Part shown: positions 7,480 to 13,408 of the stretch, in pieces
Layout: each line of letters begins with the position of its first letter
Position numbering within the stretch: position 1 is the stretch's first letter
Origin: JAWLHJ01 sp040904945
Lineage (GTDB): Bacteria > Gemmatimonadota > Gemmatimonadetes > Longimicrobiales > Gaopeijiaceae
DNA: 13,408 nucleotides
Direction of reading: 5' to 3'
NCBI GenBank assembly: GCA_040904945.1
Contig: JBBDSM010000008.1
Span: 1-13,408, forward strand
Position numbers and translations under genes: made by a program
Notes under the pieces: model-generated
Seen by the model: the letters and a program-made list of their open reading frames with translations, nothing else
Database searches by the model: none
Told to the model about the DNA's origin: nothing

Positions 7480-8258
7480 ACCCTTGGGAAGCGTTGGTGC
7501 TCGGCGTCGTCCAGGGCGCCACGGAGTTTCTCCCCGTGTCCAGCTCCGGGCACCTGGTCATCGTCCAAGCGCTCTTGGGCATAACCATTCCGGGCGTCTT
7601 CTTCGAGATCGCCGTGCATGTGGCGACCCTGCTCTCGGTGCTGGTCGTGTACCGAAAGCGGGTGACGGGGCTCGCGACGGGCGTCGTGTCGGGGGACCGG
7701 GACGCCGTGCGCTACGTGCTCCTGCTCGCGGTCGCGACGGTACCGGCGGGGCTCCTCGGCGTGTTCGCCAAAGACCCCATCGAGGCGCTGTTCGACGTAC
7801 CGGCGGCGCCGGGGATCGCGCTGCTCGTGACCGGTGGGTTCCTCTGGACGAGCCGCTGGGCCCTCCCAAGGGCGGTGAACGAGCGTTTCGGTTGGGGTGT
7901 CGCCCTGCTCATCGGGTTGGCGCAGGCGTGCGCGCTCGTGCCGGGGATCTCCCGGGCGGGTGCCACGGTCGTCGCGGCCCTCTGGCTCGGGACGCAGGCC
8001 CGGGAGGCCGCGGCGTTCTCGTTCCTGATGTCGGTTCCCGTGATCGCCGGAGCGGCGGTGCTCCAGATCCCTGAGCTCCAGGGCGGGCTCGGCATCGGCT
8101 TGGCTCCGCTGATCGTCGGCGCGGTCGCTGCGGCCGTGACCGGCGTGCTGGCCATCCGGACCTTCGTCGCGGTACTCGCCAGGGAGTCGTTCCACTACTT
8201 CGCGCCTTATTGCTGGGCTGTGGGCTCGGGCTTCCTGGTCTACCTCTGGCTCTCGTGA
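7467..8258 (+). CDS. uppP: Undecaprenyl-diphosphatase UppP (BacA family)
   Basis: UppP is an integral membrane phosphatase that converts undecaprenyl diphosphate to the monophosphate, recycling the lipid carrier for peptidoglycan and other surface polymers; extra copies can confer bacitracin resistance. The 263-residue protein is strongly hydrophobic, with about 7-8 membrane segments. It carries both catalytic boxes: QGATEFLPVSSSGHL (Q16, E20, S27, H29) and PGISRAGAT (159-167, R163). The second box usually reads PGTSRSGAT, so A164 replaces a serine; R163 and T167 are kept. The ATG at 7467 gives a 13-base overlap with bshA. An in-frame TTG at 7476 would give a 4-base TTGA overlap and has GAGGG nine bases upstream, so the shorter 260-residue form is a real alternative. 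The stop overlaps the birA GTG. Confidence 0.95.
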   Translation: MRSLNPWEALVLGVVQGATEFLPVSSSGHLVIVQALLGITIPGVFFEIAVHVATLLSVLVVYRKRVTGLATGVVSGDRDAVRYVLLLAVATVPAGLLGVFAKDPIEALFDVPAAPGIALLVTGGFLWTSRWALPRAVNERFGWGVALLIGLAQACALVPGISRAGATVVAALWLGTQAREAAAFSFLMSVPVIAGAAVLQIPELQGGLGIGLAPLIVGAVAAAVTGVLAIRTFVAVLARESFHYFAPYCWAVGSGFLVYLWLS

Positions 8259-9031
8259 TCGTGAGCGCCTCGCCGGTCGCGGAGTGGGAGGGACAGCCGG
8301 TCCCGTTCTGGCAGGAGCTCTGGAGCGTGCCGGTGCTCGAAGTGCACGACCGGATCGGCTCCACGAACGACCGCGCGCGGGAGTTGGCCGACGACGGGTG
8401 GGGCGCGTATACGACCGTCATCGCGGACGAGCAGACCCGTGGCCGCGGCCGGAGCGGCGCCCCCTGGCTGTCCGAGCCCGGTGCCGGGCTCCTGATCTCC
8501 GTCCTGCTTCCCGCTGCTCCGGCCACCCATCTGTCGCTCCTGGTCGGCCTGGCCGCCGCCGAGGCCATCGAGCGGGTCTGCCCAGGGCTCCGCCCGCGTA
8601 TCGAGTGGCCGAACGACGTCACTCTTTCGGACCGGAAGGTCGCCGGAATCCTGTGCGAAGGGGCCGGGCGGTTCGTGGTCGCCGGGCTGGGCTTCAACAC
8701 ACGCGAGCCGGTCGGCGGCTTTCCGACGGAGTTGGCCGACCGGGCCACCTCGCTGGAGGGGGCCGCGCGCGGGCGACCCGACCGCGCCGGCCTGGCCGGG
8801 GCGCTTCTGGCCGCGCTTCGGGGGCGGTTGGCGGGCACGGGCTCACGCCTAAGCCTCGATGAGCGTGTGGCGCTTTCGGAGCGAGACGCCCTGGAGGGGC
8901 GCGAGGTCGAGACCGCACAGCACGGCAGAGGGCGCGCCGTCGGTATCGCGGAGGACGGGGCGCTCCTTCTGGAGCGCCCCGACGGCACCCGGGTACACGT
9001 CCGGGCCGGGCACGTGCGGCCGGCCGGATGA
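8255..9031 (+). CDS. birA: Biotin--[acetyl-CoA-carboxylase] ligase, BirA without repressor domain
   Basis: The enzyme activates biotin with ATP to biotinyl-AMP and attaches it to the biotin carrier domain of acetyl-CoA carboxylase and related enzymes. In 258 residues it shows GSTNDRAREL (35-44), the biotinyl-AMP loop TRGRGRSGAPW (61-71), IEWPNDVTLSDRKVAGIL with the catalytic-type K128, and a C-terminal SH3-like domain (about 212-258). There is no N-terminal winged-helix DNA-binding domain, so it is a monofunctional (class I) ligase and should not act as the biotin-operon repressor. The start is GTG at 8255, overlapping the uppP stop (GTGA). GTG at 8261 is an alternative; neither has a clear ribosome site. 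birA next to coaX is a common bacterial pairing. Confidence 0.93.
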   Translation: MIVSASPVAEWEGQPVPFWQELWSVPVLEVHDRIGSTNDRARELADDGWGAYTTVIADEQTRGRGRSGAPWLSEPGAGLLISVLLPAAPATHLSLLVGLAAAEAIERVCPGLRPRIEWPNDVTLSDRKVAGILCEGAGRFVVAGLGFNTREPVGGFPTELADRATSLEGAARGRPDRAGLAGALLAALRGRLAGTGSRLSLDERVALSERDALEGREVETAQHGRGRAVGIAEDGALLLERPDGTRVHVRAGHVRPAG

Positions 9032-9069
9032 TCACGCGAATGACTACCGGATCAGGAGAACCCAGGTGA
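9028..9069 (+). other. 13-codon mini-ORF bridging birA and coaX
   Basis: The birA stop is embedded in ATGA. That ATG (9028) opens a 13-codon frame, MITRMTTGSGEPR, whose TGA (9067-9069) is embedded in the GTGA that starts coaX (GTG 9066). The mini-ORF therefore joins the only gap in an otherwise overlapping gene chain using the same 4-base junctions on both sides. It may be a coupling relay, or coincidence. The peptide itself has no recognisable function. Confidence 0.3.
9054..9059 (+). promoter_or_regulatory. Ribosome binding site fixing the coaX start
   Basis: AGGAGA ends six bases before the GTG at 9066, a good Shine-Dalgarno match and spacing. The frame is open far upstream inside birA, so this site, together with the MRLVVDVGNT family N-terminus, decides the start. 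Confidence 0.75.
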
Positions 9070-9857
9070 GACTCGTCGTCGACGTAGGCAATACCGAGAC
9101 CGTCGTGGGGCTGATCTCCGGGACGACCGACCTGGTCGCCCATTGGCGGGTCAGCTCGGGCGTGCCGCGGACGTCGGACGAGATGCGCGCGCTCGTTCGG
9201 GCGTTCCTCGCCGGCGACGGCATCGACGAGACCGGGATCGAGAGCGGGGTGATCGGGTCGGTCGTCCCCTCGGTCAACCAGGTGTGGGCCGGAACCCTCG
9301 CGCGCATCGTCCAAGGTGTGGTGCACGAGGTCGGACCCTCCTCAGGGCTCCCGATCCGCCTGGACGTCGAGGAGCCGCTCACCGTGGGCGCCGATCGCAT
9401 CGTGAACACCCTCGCGGCCATGGAGCTCTACCACCACGACACCATCGTGGTGGATCTCGGGACCGCGACCACCTTCGACTGCATCACCGCCGACGGGGTT
9501 TTCATCGGCGGTGTCATCTCGCCGGGGTTGGCGGCCGGGCTGGACTGGCTTTCGGCCCGTACGGCGAAGCTGCCGCGCGTGGAGCTGAAGCCGCCCGAGC
9601 GCGTGATCGGGCGCCGCACCGAGACGTGCATCCAGAGCGGGGTGTTCTACCAGGCCGTTGGCGGCGTGGACGGCATCGTGCGCGGGATCAAGCGGGAGTG
9701 GGGCAAGCCCGACGCCCGCGTGGTCGCGACGGGAGGCTTCGCCACGCCCATCGGCCCGCACCTCGAGACGCTGGACGCCGTCGAGCCGTTCCTCACCTTG
9801 TTCGGGCTCGCAATGGCCGGCGCGTATCTGGACGGCAACCTGTCCTCGTCCCCGTGA
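9066..9857 (+). CDS. coaX: Type III pantothenate kinase CoaX
   Basis: CoaX phosphorylates pantothenate, the first committed step of coenzyme A synthesis. It belongs to the ASKHA superfamily and, unlike type I CoaA, is typically insensitive to CoA feedback and needs a monovalent cation. The 263-residue protein has the phosphate-1 motif VVDVGNTETVVGL (D6, N9, T10), the pantothenate-site VGADRIVNTLAA (D110, R111) and the phosphate-2 motif DLGTATTFDCI (from D130), then IGGVISPGL and VATGGFA. It starts at GTG 9066 with AGGAGA six bases upstream, 34 bases after birA. It is the last member of the tightly packed chain, and no obvious terminator follows in the next 97 bases. Confidence 0.96.
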   Translation: MRLVVDVGNTETVVGLISGTTDLVAHWRVSSGVPRTSDEMRALVRAFLAGDGIDETGIESGVIGSVVPSVNQVWAGTLARIVQGVVHEVGPSSGLPIRLDVEEPLTVGADRIVNTLAAMELYHHDTIVVDLGTATTFDCITADGVFIGGVISPGLAAGLDWLSARTAKLPRVELKPPERVIGRRTETCIQSGVFYQAVGGVDGIVRGIKREWGKPDARVVATGGFATPIGPHLETLDAVEPFLTLFGLAMAGAYLDGNLSSSP

Positions 9858-9954
9858 CCGGGGCTACATTCCCGAGGCCTTCGGTCGTGAGACGAACGCG
9901 GCCCCGCAGGACGCGGCGCAACGATCCTACGAGTCAACATCCGAGCAGCGACGC

Positions 9955-11031
9955 ATGACCCTCTCTCCGGTATTTCGATCGCCCGAGGCCGTGCGCCTCT
10001 TGGCGGACCAGGGCGTATGGACCCGACTCGCGCCCGACATGGAGGCCCAGGCCTCGGCGGTACGTGTGGTCTACGACGATCTCCGGTCCGTGCTGGGACC
10101 GGATTTCCTCACCGACCCGCCGCACGTCCCCTCCGCGGACGAAGTGTCGACGCCCGACGGGCTGGGCTTTCTCCAGGAATACTTCTTCCTGATTCTGTTC
10201 CGCTCGATCTTTCGCGCGCTTGAGGTCCCCGAAGACAGGCTCGGGCTCTACACCGAGCTCAACTTCTGCATCAAGGGGACCATCACCGCGGCGGACAACA
10301 TCTTCGACGGGCAGGAGAAGAGTCTGCTTCCGCTCCGGCCGCACGCCGGGCCACGGTTCATGTCGATCCTGCAGCTCATGGCCTTCGAGCGGCTCCAGCG
10401 GCGCACGCTCGATCGCGCCGAAGCCGCGGGAACGGTGCGCCGCGAGCAGACGGGTGCGATTCAACAGGCGCTCATCGACCGGATGGCTGCGATCGGTGCG
10501 CTGGAAGGGTCCGAGGAAGGCGGCGTGTCGGAGATTCCCGAGCCCGATGCGATGGTCGAGACGGTCCATCGCGTGCGTGGAGGGGCGCTCTTCGCTCTAG
10601 CGTTCGCAGCCCCCGATGTGCTGGAAGAGCAGGGAAGCCATGAGCGGCTGCGCGCAGCCGAGCGGGCTGTGGCCCAGCTCGGCACCGCCTTCCAGATCGT
10701 CGACGACCTGACCGACTTCGAGTTCGACATCGGGCGTCGGAGCCACAACCTGCTCACGTCGCAGATCCACCATCGGGGCAGCGAGGGAGAGCGCGCCGCT
10801 CTCAAGGCCGCGCTCGACACGGGCGTCCTCGAGCCGGAGGCGGTCGAGTCCGTCTTCCGCAGCTCGGCCCGCGCCGTCCTGGAGCGCGCCTACGTCGAGG
10901 CGCGAGCGTCGTTCGCCACGCTCGACGAGCTCGGACACTGGTTCCCGCCGGCGCTCGCCGACGAGGTCGTGCATGCCATCGTCGGACTCGAGGGCGTCGC
11001 CAGGATGGAAGCGCTCGCGGAGAGCCCCTGA
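9955..11031 (+). CDS. Divergent polyprenyl-synthetase-like protein (class I isoprenoid synthase fold)
   Basis: The 358-residue product is alpha-helical and resembles trans-isoprenyl diphosphate synthases, which chain-extend allylic diphosphates with IPP. The clearest signature is the second aspartate motif: GTAFQIVDDLTDFEFD, with F246, Q247, D250, D251 and D254 in the FQxxDDxxD pattern. The region that should hold the first DDxxD motif reads ADNIFD (D114, N115, D118), so one aspartate is asparagine, and the usual arginines just after it (RRG) are absent (GQEKSLLPL). The conserved lysine-threonine pair before the second motif reads VRGGALF. Function is therefore uncertain: it could be a true prenyl synthase with altered specificity, or a non-catalytic or differently acting relative. 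The ATG at 9955 gives a sensible N-terminus, but the frame is open from 9658 and the ribosome site is weak. The 97 bases upstream contain GCTACATT (9863-9870), a weak -10-like element without a convincing -35. The groESL control region follows. Confidence 0.75.
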   Translation: MTLSPVFRSPEAVRLLADQGVWTRLAPDMEAQASAVRVVYDDLRSVLGPDFLTDPPHVPSADEVSTPDGLGFLQEYFFLILFRSIFRALEVPEDRLGLYTELNFCIKGTITAADNIFDGQEKSLLPLRPHAGPRFMSILQLMAFERLQRRTLDRAEAAGTVRREQTGAIQQALIDRMAAIGALEGSEEGGVSEIPEPDAMVETVHRVRGGALFALAFAAPDVLEEQGSHERLRAAERAVAQLGTAFQIVDDLTDFEFDIGRRSHNLLTSQIHHRGSEGERAALKAALDTGVLEPEAVESVFRSSARAVLERAYVEARASFATLDELGHWFPPALADEVVHAIVGLEGVARMEALAESP

Positions 11032-11106
11032 AGCACCGCTGCGTCCCCTCTGTGGTGGCCCCTTCGCGCGCCCGCGCGTAGCTAGACCCAAAACCCCTGC
11101 CGGCGC

Positions 11107-11135
11107 TTGACATCCGAGAGTGAGGCGTCAGATTG
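11107..11135 (+). promoter_or_regulatory. groESL promoter, sigma-70 type
   Basis: A perfect -35 TTGACA lies at 11107-11112. The -10 would fall around 11129-11135 (CAGATT at 16-base spacing, AGATTG at 17), a weak match. This places the transcription start near 11140-11145, at the left edge of the CIRCE operator, the usual arrangement for HrcA-repressed chaperone operons. The -10 overlaps the left arm of an outer inverted repeat. Confidence 0.7.
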
Positions 11136-11188
11136 ATCTCGACGTTAGCACTCACCTCATGCGAGTGCTAACACCTGGTGATCAATCT
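11130..11188 (+). repeat. Outer 9-bp inverted repeat enclosing CIRCE
   Basis: AGATTGATC at 11130-11138 is the exact reverse complement of GATCAATCT at 11180-11188. The arms sit 6 and 8 bases outside the two ends of the CIRCE element, so the two palindromes share nearly the same centre. The left arm overlaps the predicted -10 box and the right arm lies in the groES 5' untranslated region. Each arm contains TGATC. It could be a second operator, an extended HrcA contact, or a cruciform-prone structure. Confidence 0.6.
11145..11171 (+). promoter_or_regulatory. CIRCE operator (HrcA binding site)
   Basis: TTAGCACTC, nine bases (ACCTCATGC), then GAGTGCTAA: a perfect match to the consensus CIRCE inverted repeat. 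In characterised bacteria HrcA binds this site and represses groESL, with relief on heat shock when GroEL is titrated by unfolded protein. The position just after the promoter implies repression at or near the transcription start. hrcA is not in the window. Confidence 0.97.
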
Positions 11189-11212
11189 CATGGTCACGGC
11201 CCTAGCAAGCGT

Positions 11213-11219
11213 AAGGAGG
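11213..11219 (+). promoter_or_regulatory. Strong Shine-Dalgarno of groES
   Basis: AAGGAGG, four bases before the ATG at 11224, is the best ribosome site in the window, in line with high expression of the chaperonin. Confidence 0.85.
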
Positions 11220-11223
11220 CCAG

Positions 11224-11532
11224 ATGGCTAAAAAGAAAGCCGCACCCAAGGTCAAGCCGTTGGCAGACCGAGTCGTCGTAGCACCCGCCCAGGAAGGCGA
11301 GGAAATGCGCGGTGGCATCTACATCCCCGATACCGCGAAGGAAAAGCCCTCACAGGGTGAGGTCGTGGCGGTCGGTCCCGGTCGGCTGTCGGAAGACGGC
11401 ACCCGGCTCGAGCTCGACGTCAAGGTCGGGGACAAGGTTCTGTACGGGAAATACAGCGGCACGGACGTGACGCTGGATGGCTTGGAATATCTGATTCTTC
11501 GTGAAACAGACATCCTCGCGATCATCTCGTAA
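11224..11532 (+). CDS. groES: Co-chaperonin GroES
   Basis: GroES is the heptameric lid that caps the GroEL ring and encloses the folding chamber in the cytoplasm. The 102-residue product has the standard beta-barrel sequence: VKPLADRVVV (15-24), the mobile loop around EGEEMRGGIYIPDTAKEKP that contacts GroEL, GEVVAVGPG, VKVGDKVLYGKYSGT and a terminal EYLILRETDILAIIS. It carries a short lysine/alanine-rich N-terminal extension (MAKKKAAPK) of a few residues compared with the usual ~97-residue family members. It is preceded by CIRCE and a strong AAGGAGG, and followed after 33 bases by groEL, with which it forms one operon. Confidence 0.98.
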   Translation: MAKKKAAPKVKPLADRVVVAPAQEGEEMRGGIYIPDTAKEKPSQGEVVAVGPGRLSEDGTRLELDVKVGDKVLYGKYSGTDVTLDGLEYLILRETDILAIIS

Positions 11533-11565
11533 GCGCAAAAACGACGAAAACAGGAGATACGACTT

Positions 11566-13203
11566 ATGGCAGGTAAAGAGCTAGAGTTCGATGTTGAGGC
11601 GCGTGCGCGCCTCAAGTCGGGCGTGGATCAGCTCGCTCGCGCCGTGAAGGTGACCCTCGGCCCGAAGGGCCGGAACGTGGTCCTGGATCGGAAGTTCGGA
11701 GCCCCGACCGTCACGAAGGACGGTGTGTCGGTGGCGAAGGAGATCGAGCTCGAGGATCCGATCGAGAACATGGGCGCCCAGATGGTCAAGGAGGTCGCCA
11801 CCAAGACCTCCGACATCGCGGGTGACGGAACCACCACGGCGACCGTGCTGGCGCAGGCGATCTTCGGCGAAGGCCTGAAGAACGTCACCGCCGGGACGAA
11901 CCCGATGGGCATCCGCCGCGGCATCGACAAGGCCGTCGAGGAAGTGGTCAAGGAGCTGAAGAAGCTCTCGACCCCCACGAAGGGCAAGAAGGAGATCGCC
12001 CAGGTCGGCGCCATCTCCGCCAACAACACGCCGGAGATCGGCGGGTTGATCGCCGACGCGATGGACAAGGTCGGCAAGGACGGCGTCATCACGGTCGAGG
12101 AGGCACGCGGCCTCGAGACCACGCTCGAGACGGTCGAGGGCATGCAGTTCGACCGCGGGTACCTGTCGCCGTACTTCGTGACGGACCCGGAGCGCATGGA
12201 AGCGGTCCTCGACGATCCCATGATCCTGATCTACGACAAGAAGATCAGCTCCATGAAGGATCTCCTCCCGGTGCTCGAGAAGGTCGCCCAGTCGGGCCGC
12301 CCGCTCCTCATCGTGTCCGAGGAAGTCGAGGGTGAGGCGTTGGCCACGCTCGTGGTGAACAAGCTGCGCGGCACGCTGAAGGTTGCGGCCGTGAAGGCGC
12401 CGGGCTTCGGCGATCGCCGGAAGGCCATGCTCCAAGACATCGCCGTCCTCACCGGGGGTCAGGTGATCTCCGAGGACGTCGGTTTCAAGCTCGAGAACGC
12501 GGTTCTCGCCGATCTCGGTGAGGCCAAGCGTGTGGTCATCGACAAGGACAACACGACCGTCATCGACGGTGGTGGCGAGGCCGACAAGATCAAGGGCCGG
12601 ATCGACGAGATCCGTAGCCAGATCGACAAGAGCACGTCGGACTACGACCGTGAGAAGCTCCAGGAGCGGCTCGCGAAGCTCGCCGGCGGTGTGGCTGTCA
12701 TCCATGTGGGTGCGGCGACCGAGTCCGAGATGAAAGAGAAGAAGGCGCTCGTCGAAGACGCGTTGCACGCCACGCGTGCTGCGGTCGAAGAGGGCATCGT
12801 CCCGGGTGGTGGGGTCGCGCTACTCCGCGCGCAGGCCGCCCTCGAGGGCTTCAAGCTCAAGCGGGAGGACGAGAACATCGGCGTGCAGATCCTGCGCCGT
12901 GCGCTCGAGCACCCGATCCGCCAGATCGCGGAGAACGCGGGTGTCGAGGGCAGCATCGTCGTCGCGAAGGTCCGCGAGGGTAAGGGTGCCTTCGGGTACA
13001 ACGCCCAGGACGACAAGTACGAGGACCTGGTGAAGGCGGGTGTCATCGACCCGACCAAGGTCGTCCGTATCGCGCTCCAGAACGCCTCGTCGATCGCCGG
13101 GCTGCTCCTGACCACCGAAGCGGTGGTGGTGGACATTCCGGATGACGAGCCGGCCGGCGGTGGTGGTGGTATGCCGGGTGGTGGAATGGGCGGGATGTAC
13201 TAA
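11566..13203 (+). CDS. groEL: Chaperonin GroEL (Hsp60)
   Basis: GroEL is the tetradecameric ATP-driven chaperonin that folds non-native proteins together with GroES. The product is 545 residues, the usual size. It shows VTLGPKGRNVVLDRKFGAP in the equatorial domain, TKDGVSVAKEIELEDPIEN (with D52), the nucleotide motif GDGTTTATVLAQAI (D87), the apical region with VKAPGFGDRRKAMLQDIAVL, EEGIVPGGGVALL, and the disordered Gly-Met tail GGGGGMPGGGMGGMY. AGGAG lies nine bases before the ATG at 11566. It has no promoter of its own that I can see, so it is read from the CIRCE-controlled promoter. A strong hairpin terminator begins 29 bases after the stop. A single complete copy with no missing motifs. 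Confidence 0.99.
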   Translation: MAGKELEFDVEARARLKSGVDQLARAVKVTLGPKGRNVVLDRKFGAPTVTKDGVSVAKEIELEDPIENMGAQMVKEVATKTSDIAGDGTTTATVLAQAIFGEGLKNVTAGTNPMGIRRGIDKAVEEVVKELKKLSTPTKGKKEIAQVGAISANNTPEIGGLIADAMDKVGKDGVITVEEARGLETTLETVEGMQFDRGYLSPYFVTDPERMEAVLDDPMILIYDKKISSMKDLLPVLEKVAQSGRPLLIVSEEVEGEALATLVVNKLRGTLKVAAVKAPGFGDRRKAMLQDIAVLTGGQVISEDVGFKLENAVLADLGEAKRVVIDKDNTTVIDGGGEADKIKGRIDEIRSQIDKSTSDYDREKLQERLAKLAGGVAVIHVGAATESEMKEKKALVEDALHATRAAVEEGIVPGGGVALLRAQAALEGFKLKREDENIGVQILRRALEHPIRQIAENAGVEGSIVVAKVREGKGAFGYNAQDDKYEDLVKAGVIDPTKVVRIALQNASSIAGLLLTTEAVVVDIPDDEPAGGGGGMPGGGMGGMY

Positions 13204-13232
13204 GCGCCCACGCTCCCCTCTCGGAGCAAACT

Positions 13233-13269
13233 CGAACGGGCTCGGTCGCTTGGCGGCCGGGCCCGTTCG
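13233..13269 (+). terminator. Hairpin terminator of the groESL operon
   Basis: CGAACGGGC (13233-13241) pairs perfectly with GCCCGTTCG (13261-13269). Pairing continues inward for seven more pairs with two G-T wobbles, giving a 16-pair stem and the five-base loop CTTGG. The 3' side is only moderately T-rich (TGTATTCC), so it is a strong hairpin with a weak U tract, common in GC-rich genomes. Its position right after groEL supports termination. Confidence 0.7.
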
Positions 13270-13288
13270 TGTATTCCGGGCGTTTGGG

Positions 13289-13408
13289 GTGGGGCCCGAC
13301 GTCCCCCCGCGTGCTCCCTCGGGCGCTGCGCCAACGTCTCGTCGCCGGTTGGGTGCGTTCGTCGTGATCTGCATGTTCGTCGCTGCTTCGGCTCGGGGTC
13401 GTCGAGAG
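13289..13408 (+). CDS. Possible start of a further gene, cut by the window edge
   Basis: From a GTG at 13289 the frame is open for 40 codons to the window end. The N-terminus is proline/alanine-rich, then RRR followed by the hydrophobic run LGAFVVICMFVAASARG, which looks like a signal peptide or membrane anchor. A later start (TTG at 13343, GTG at 13361 or ATG at 13370) is possible. No ribosome site is evident and the product cannot be named. GC-rich DNA is often open by chance, so this is only a candidate. Confidence 0.25.
   Translation, partial: MGPDVPPRAPSGAAPTSRRRLGAFVVICMFVAASARGRRE

Noticed and set aside
9842..9870. Possible promoter before the isoprenoid-synthase-like gene (GCTACATT at 9863-9870)
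   Set aside because: The hexamer TACATT is a fair -10, but no recognisable -35 lies 16-18 bases upstream; not enough to call.
11065..11078. Hairpin CGCGC-GCCC-GCGCG after the isoprenoid-synthase-like gene as a terminator
   Set aside because: Only five pairs, no T tract, and such GC palindromes are frequent at this base composition.

Overview
The window is a single-direction, very GC-rich (about two-thirds G+C by eye) stretch of ordinary bacterial chromosome. Every well-supported gene lies on the + strand, and there are no signs of mobile elements, CRISPR arrays, rRNA or tRNA. The proteins look like those of a GC-rich, diderm-type bacterium. A bacillithiol gene (bshA) inside a housekeeping operon, a CIRCE-controlled groESL and the general protein character would fit Gemmatimonadota or a related phylum, but this is an inference from gene content, not a phylogeny.

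Layout. Positions 1-150 form a leader with a perfect TTGACA hexamer. Then comes a tight chain: secD, secF, tatD, mutL, miaA, bshA, uppP, birA and coaX (151-9857). From secF to birA every junction is a start/stop overlap: 4 bases at five junctions (GTGA or ATGA) and 13 bases at bshA/uppP. The birA-coaX gap is bridged by a 13-codon mini-ORF that overlaps both neighbours by 4 bases. After a 97-base gap comes a divergent isoprenoid-synthase-like gene (9955-11031). A 192-base regulatory region follows, with a TTGACA promoter hexamer and a perfect CIRCE operator nested inside a second inverted repeat. It drives groES and groEL (11224-13203), which end at a strong hairpin terminator (13233-13269). 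The last ~120 bases may hold the start of another gene.

How the genes work together. SecD and SecF form the proton-driven accessory complex of Sec secretion. TatD (nuclease), MutL (mismatch repair), MiaA (tRNA modification), BshA (bacillithiol), UppP (undecaprenyl carrier recycling), BirA (biotin attachment) and CoaX (coenzyme A) are unrelated housekeeping functions that share one coupled transcript. GroES/GroEL form a separate heat-shock unit, presumably repressed by HrcA (not in the window).

I found no convincing undescribed multi-gene system. The items most worth a second look are the isoprenoid-synthase-like protein with an altered first aspartate motif, the outer inverted repeat around CIRCE, the bridging mini-ORF before coaX, and a MutL whose conserved zinc-site cysteine is replaced by aspartate.
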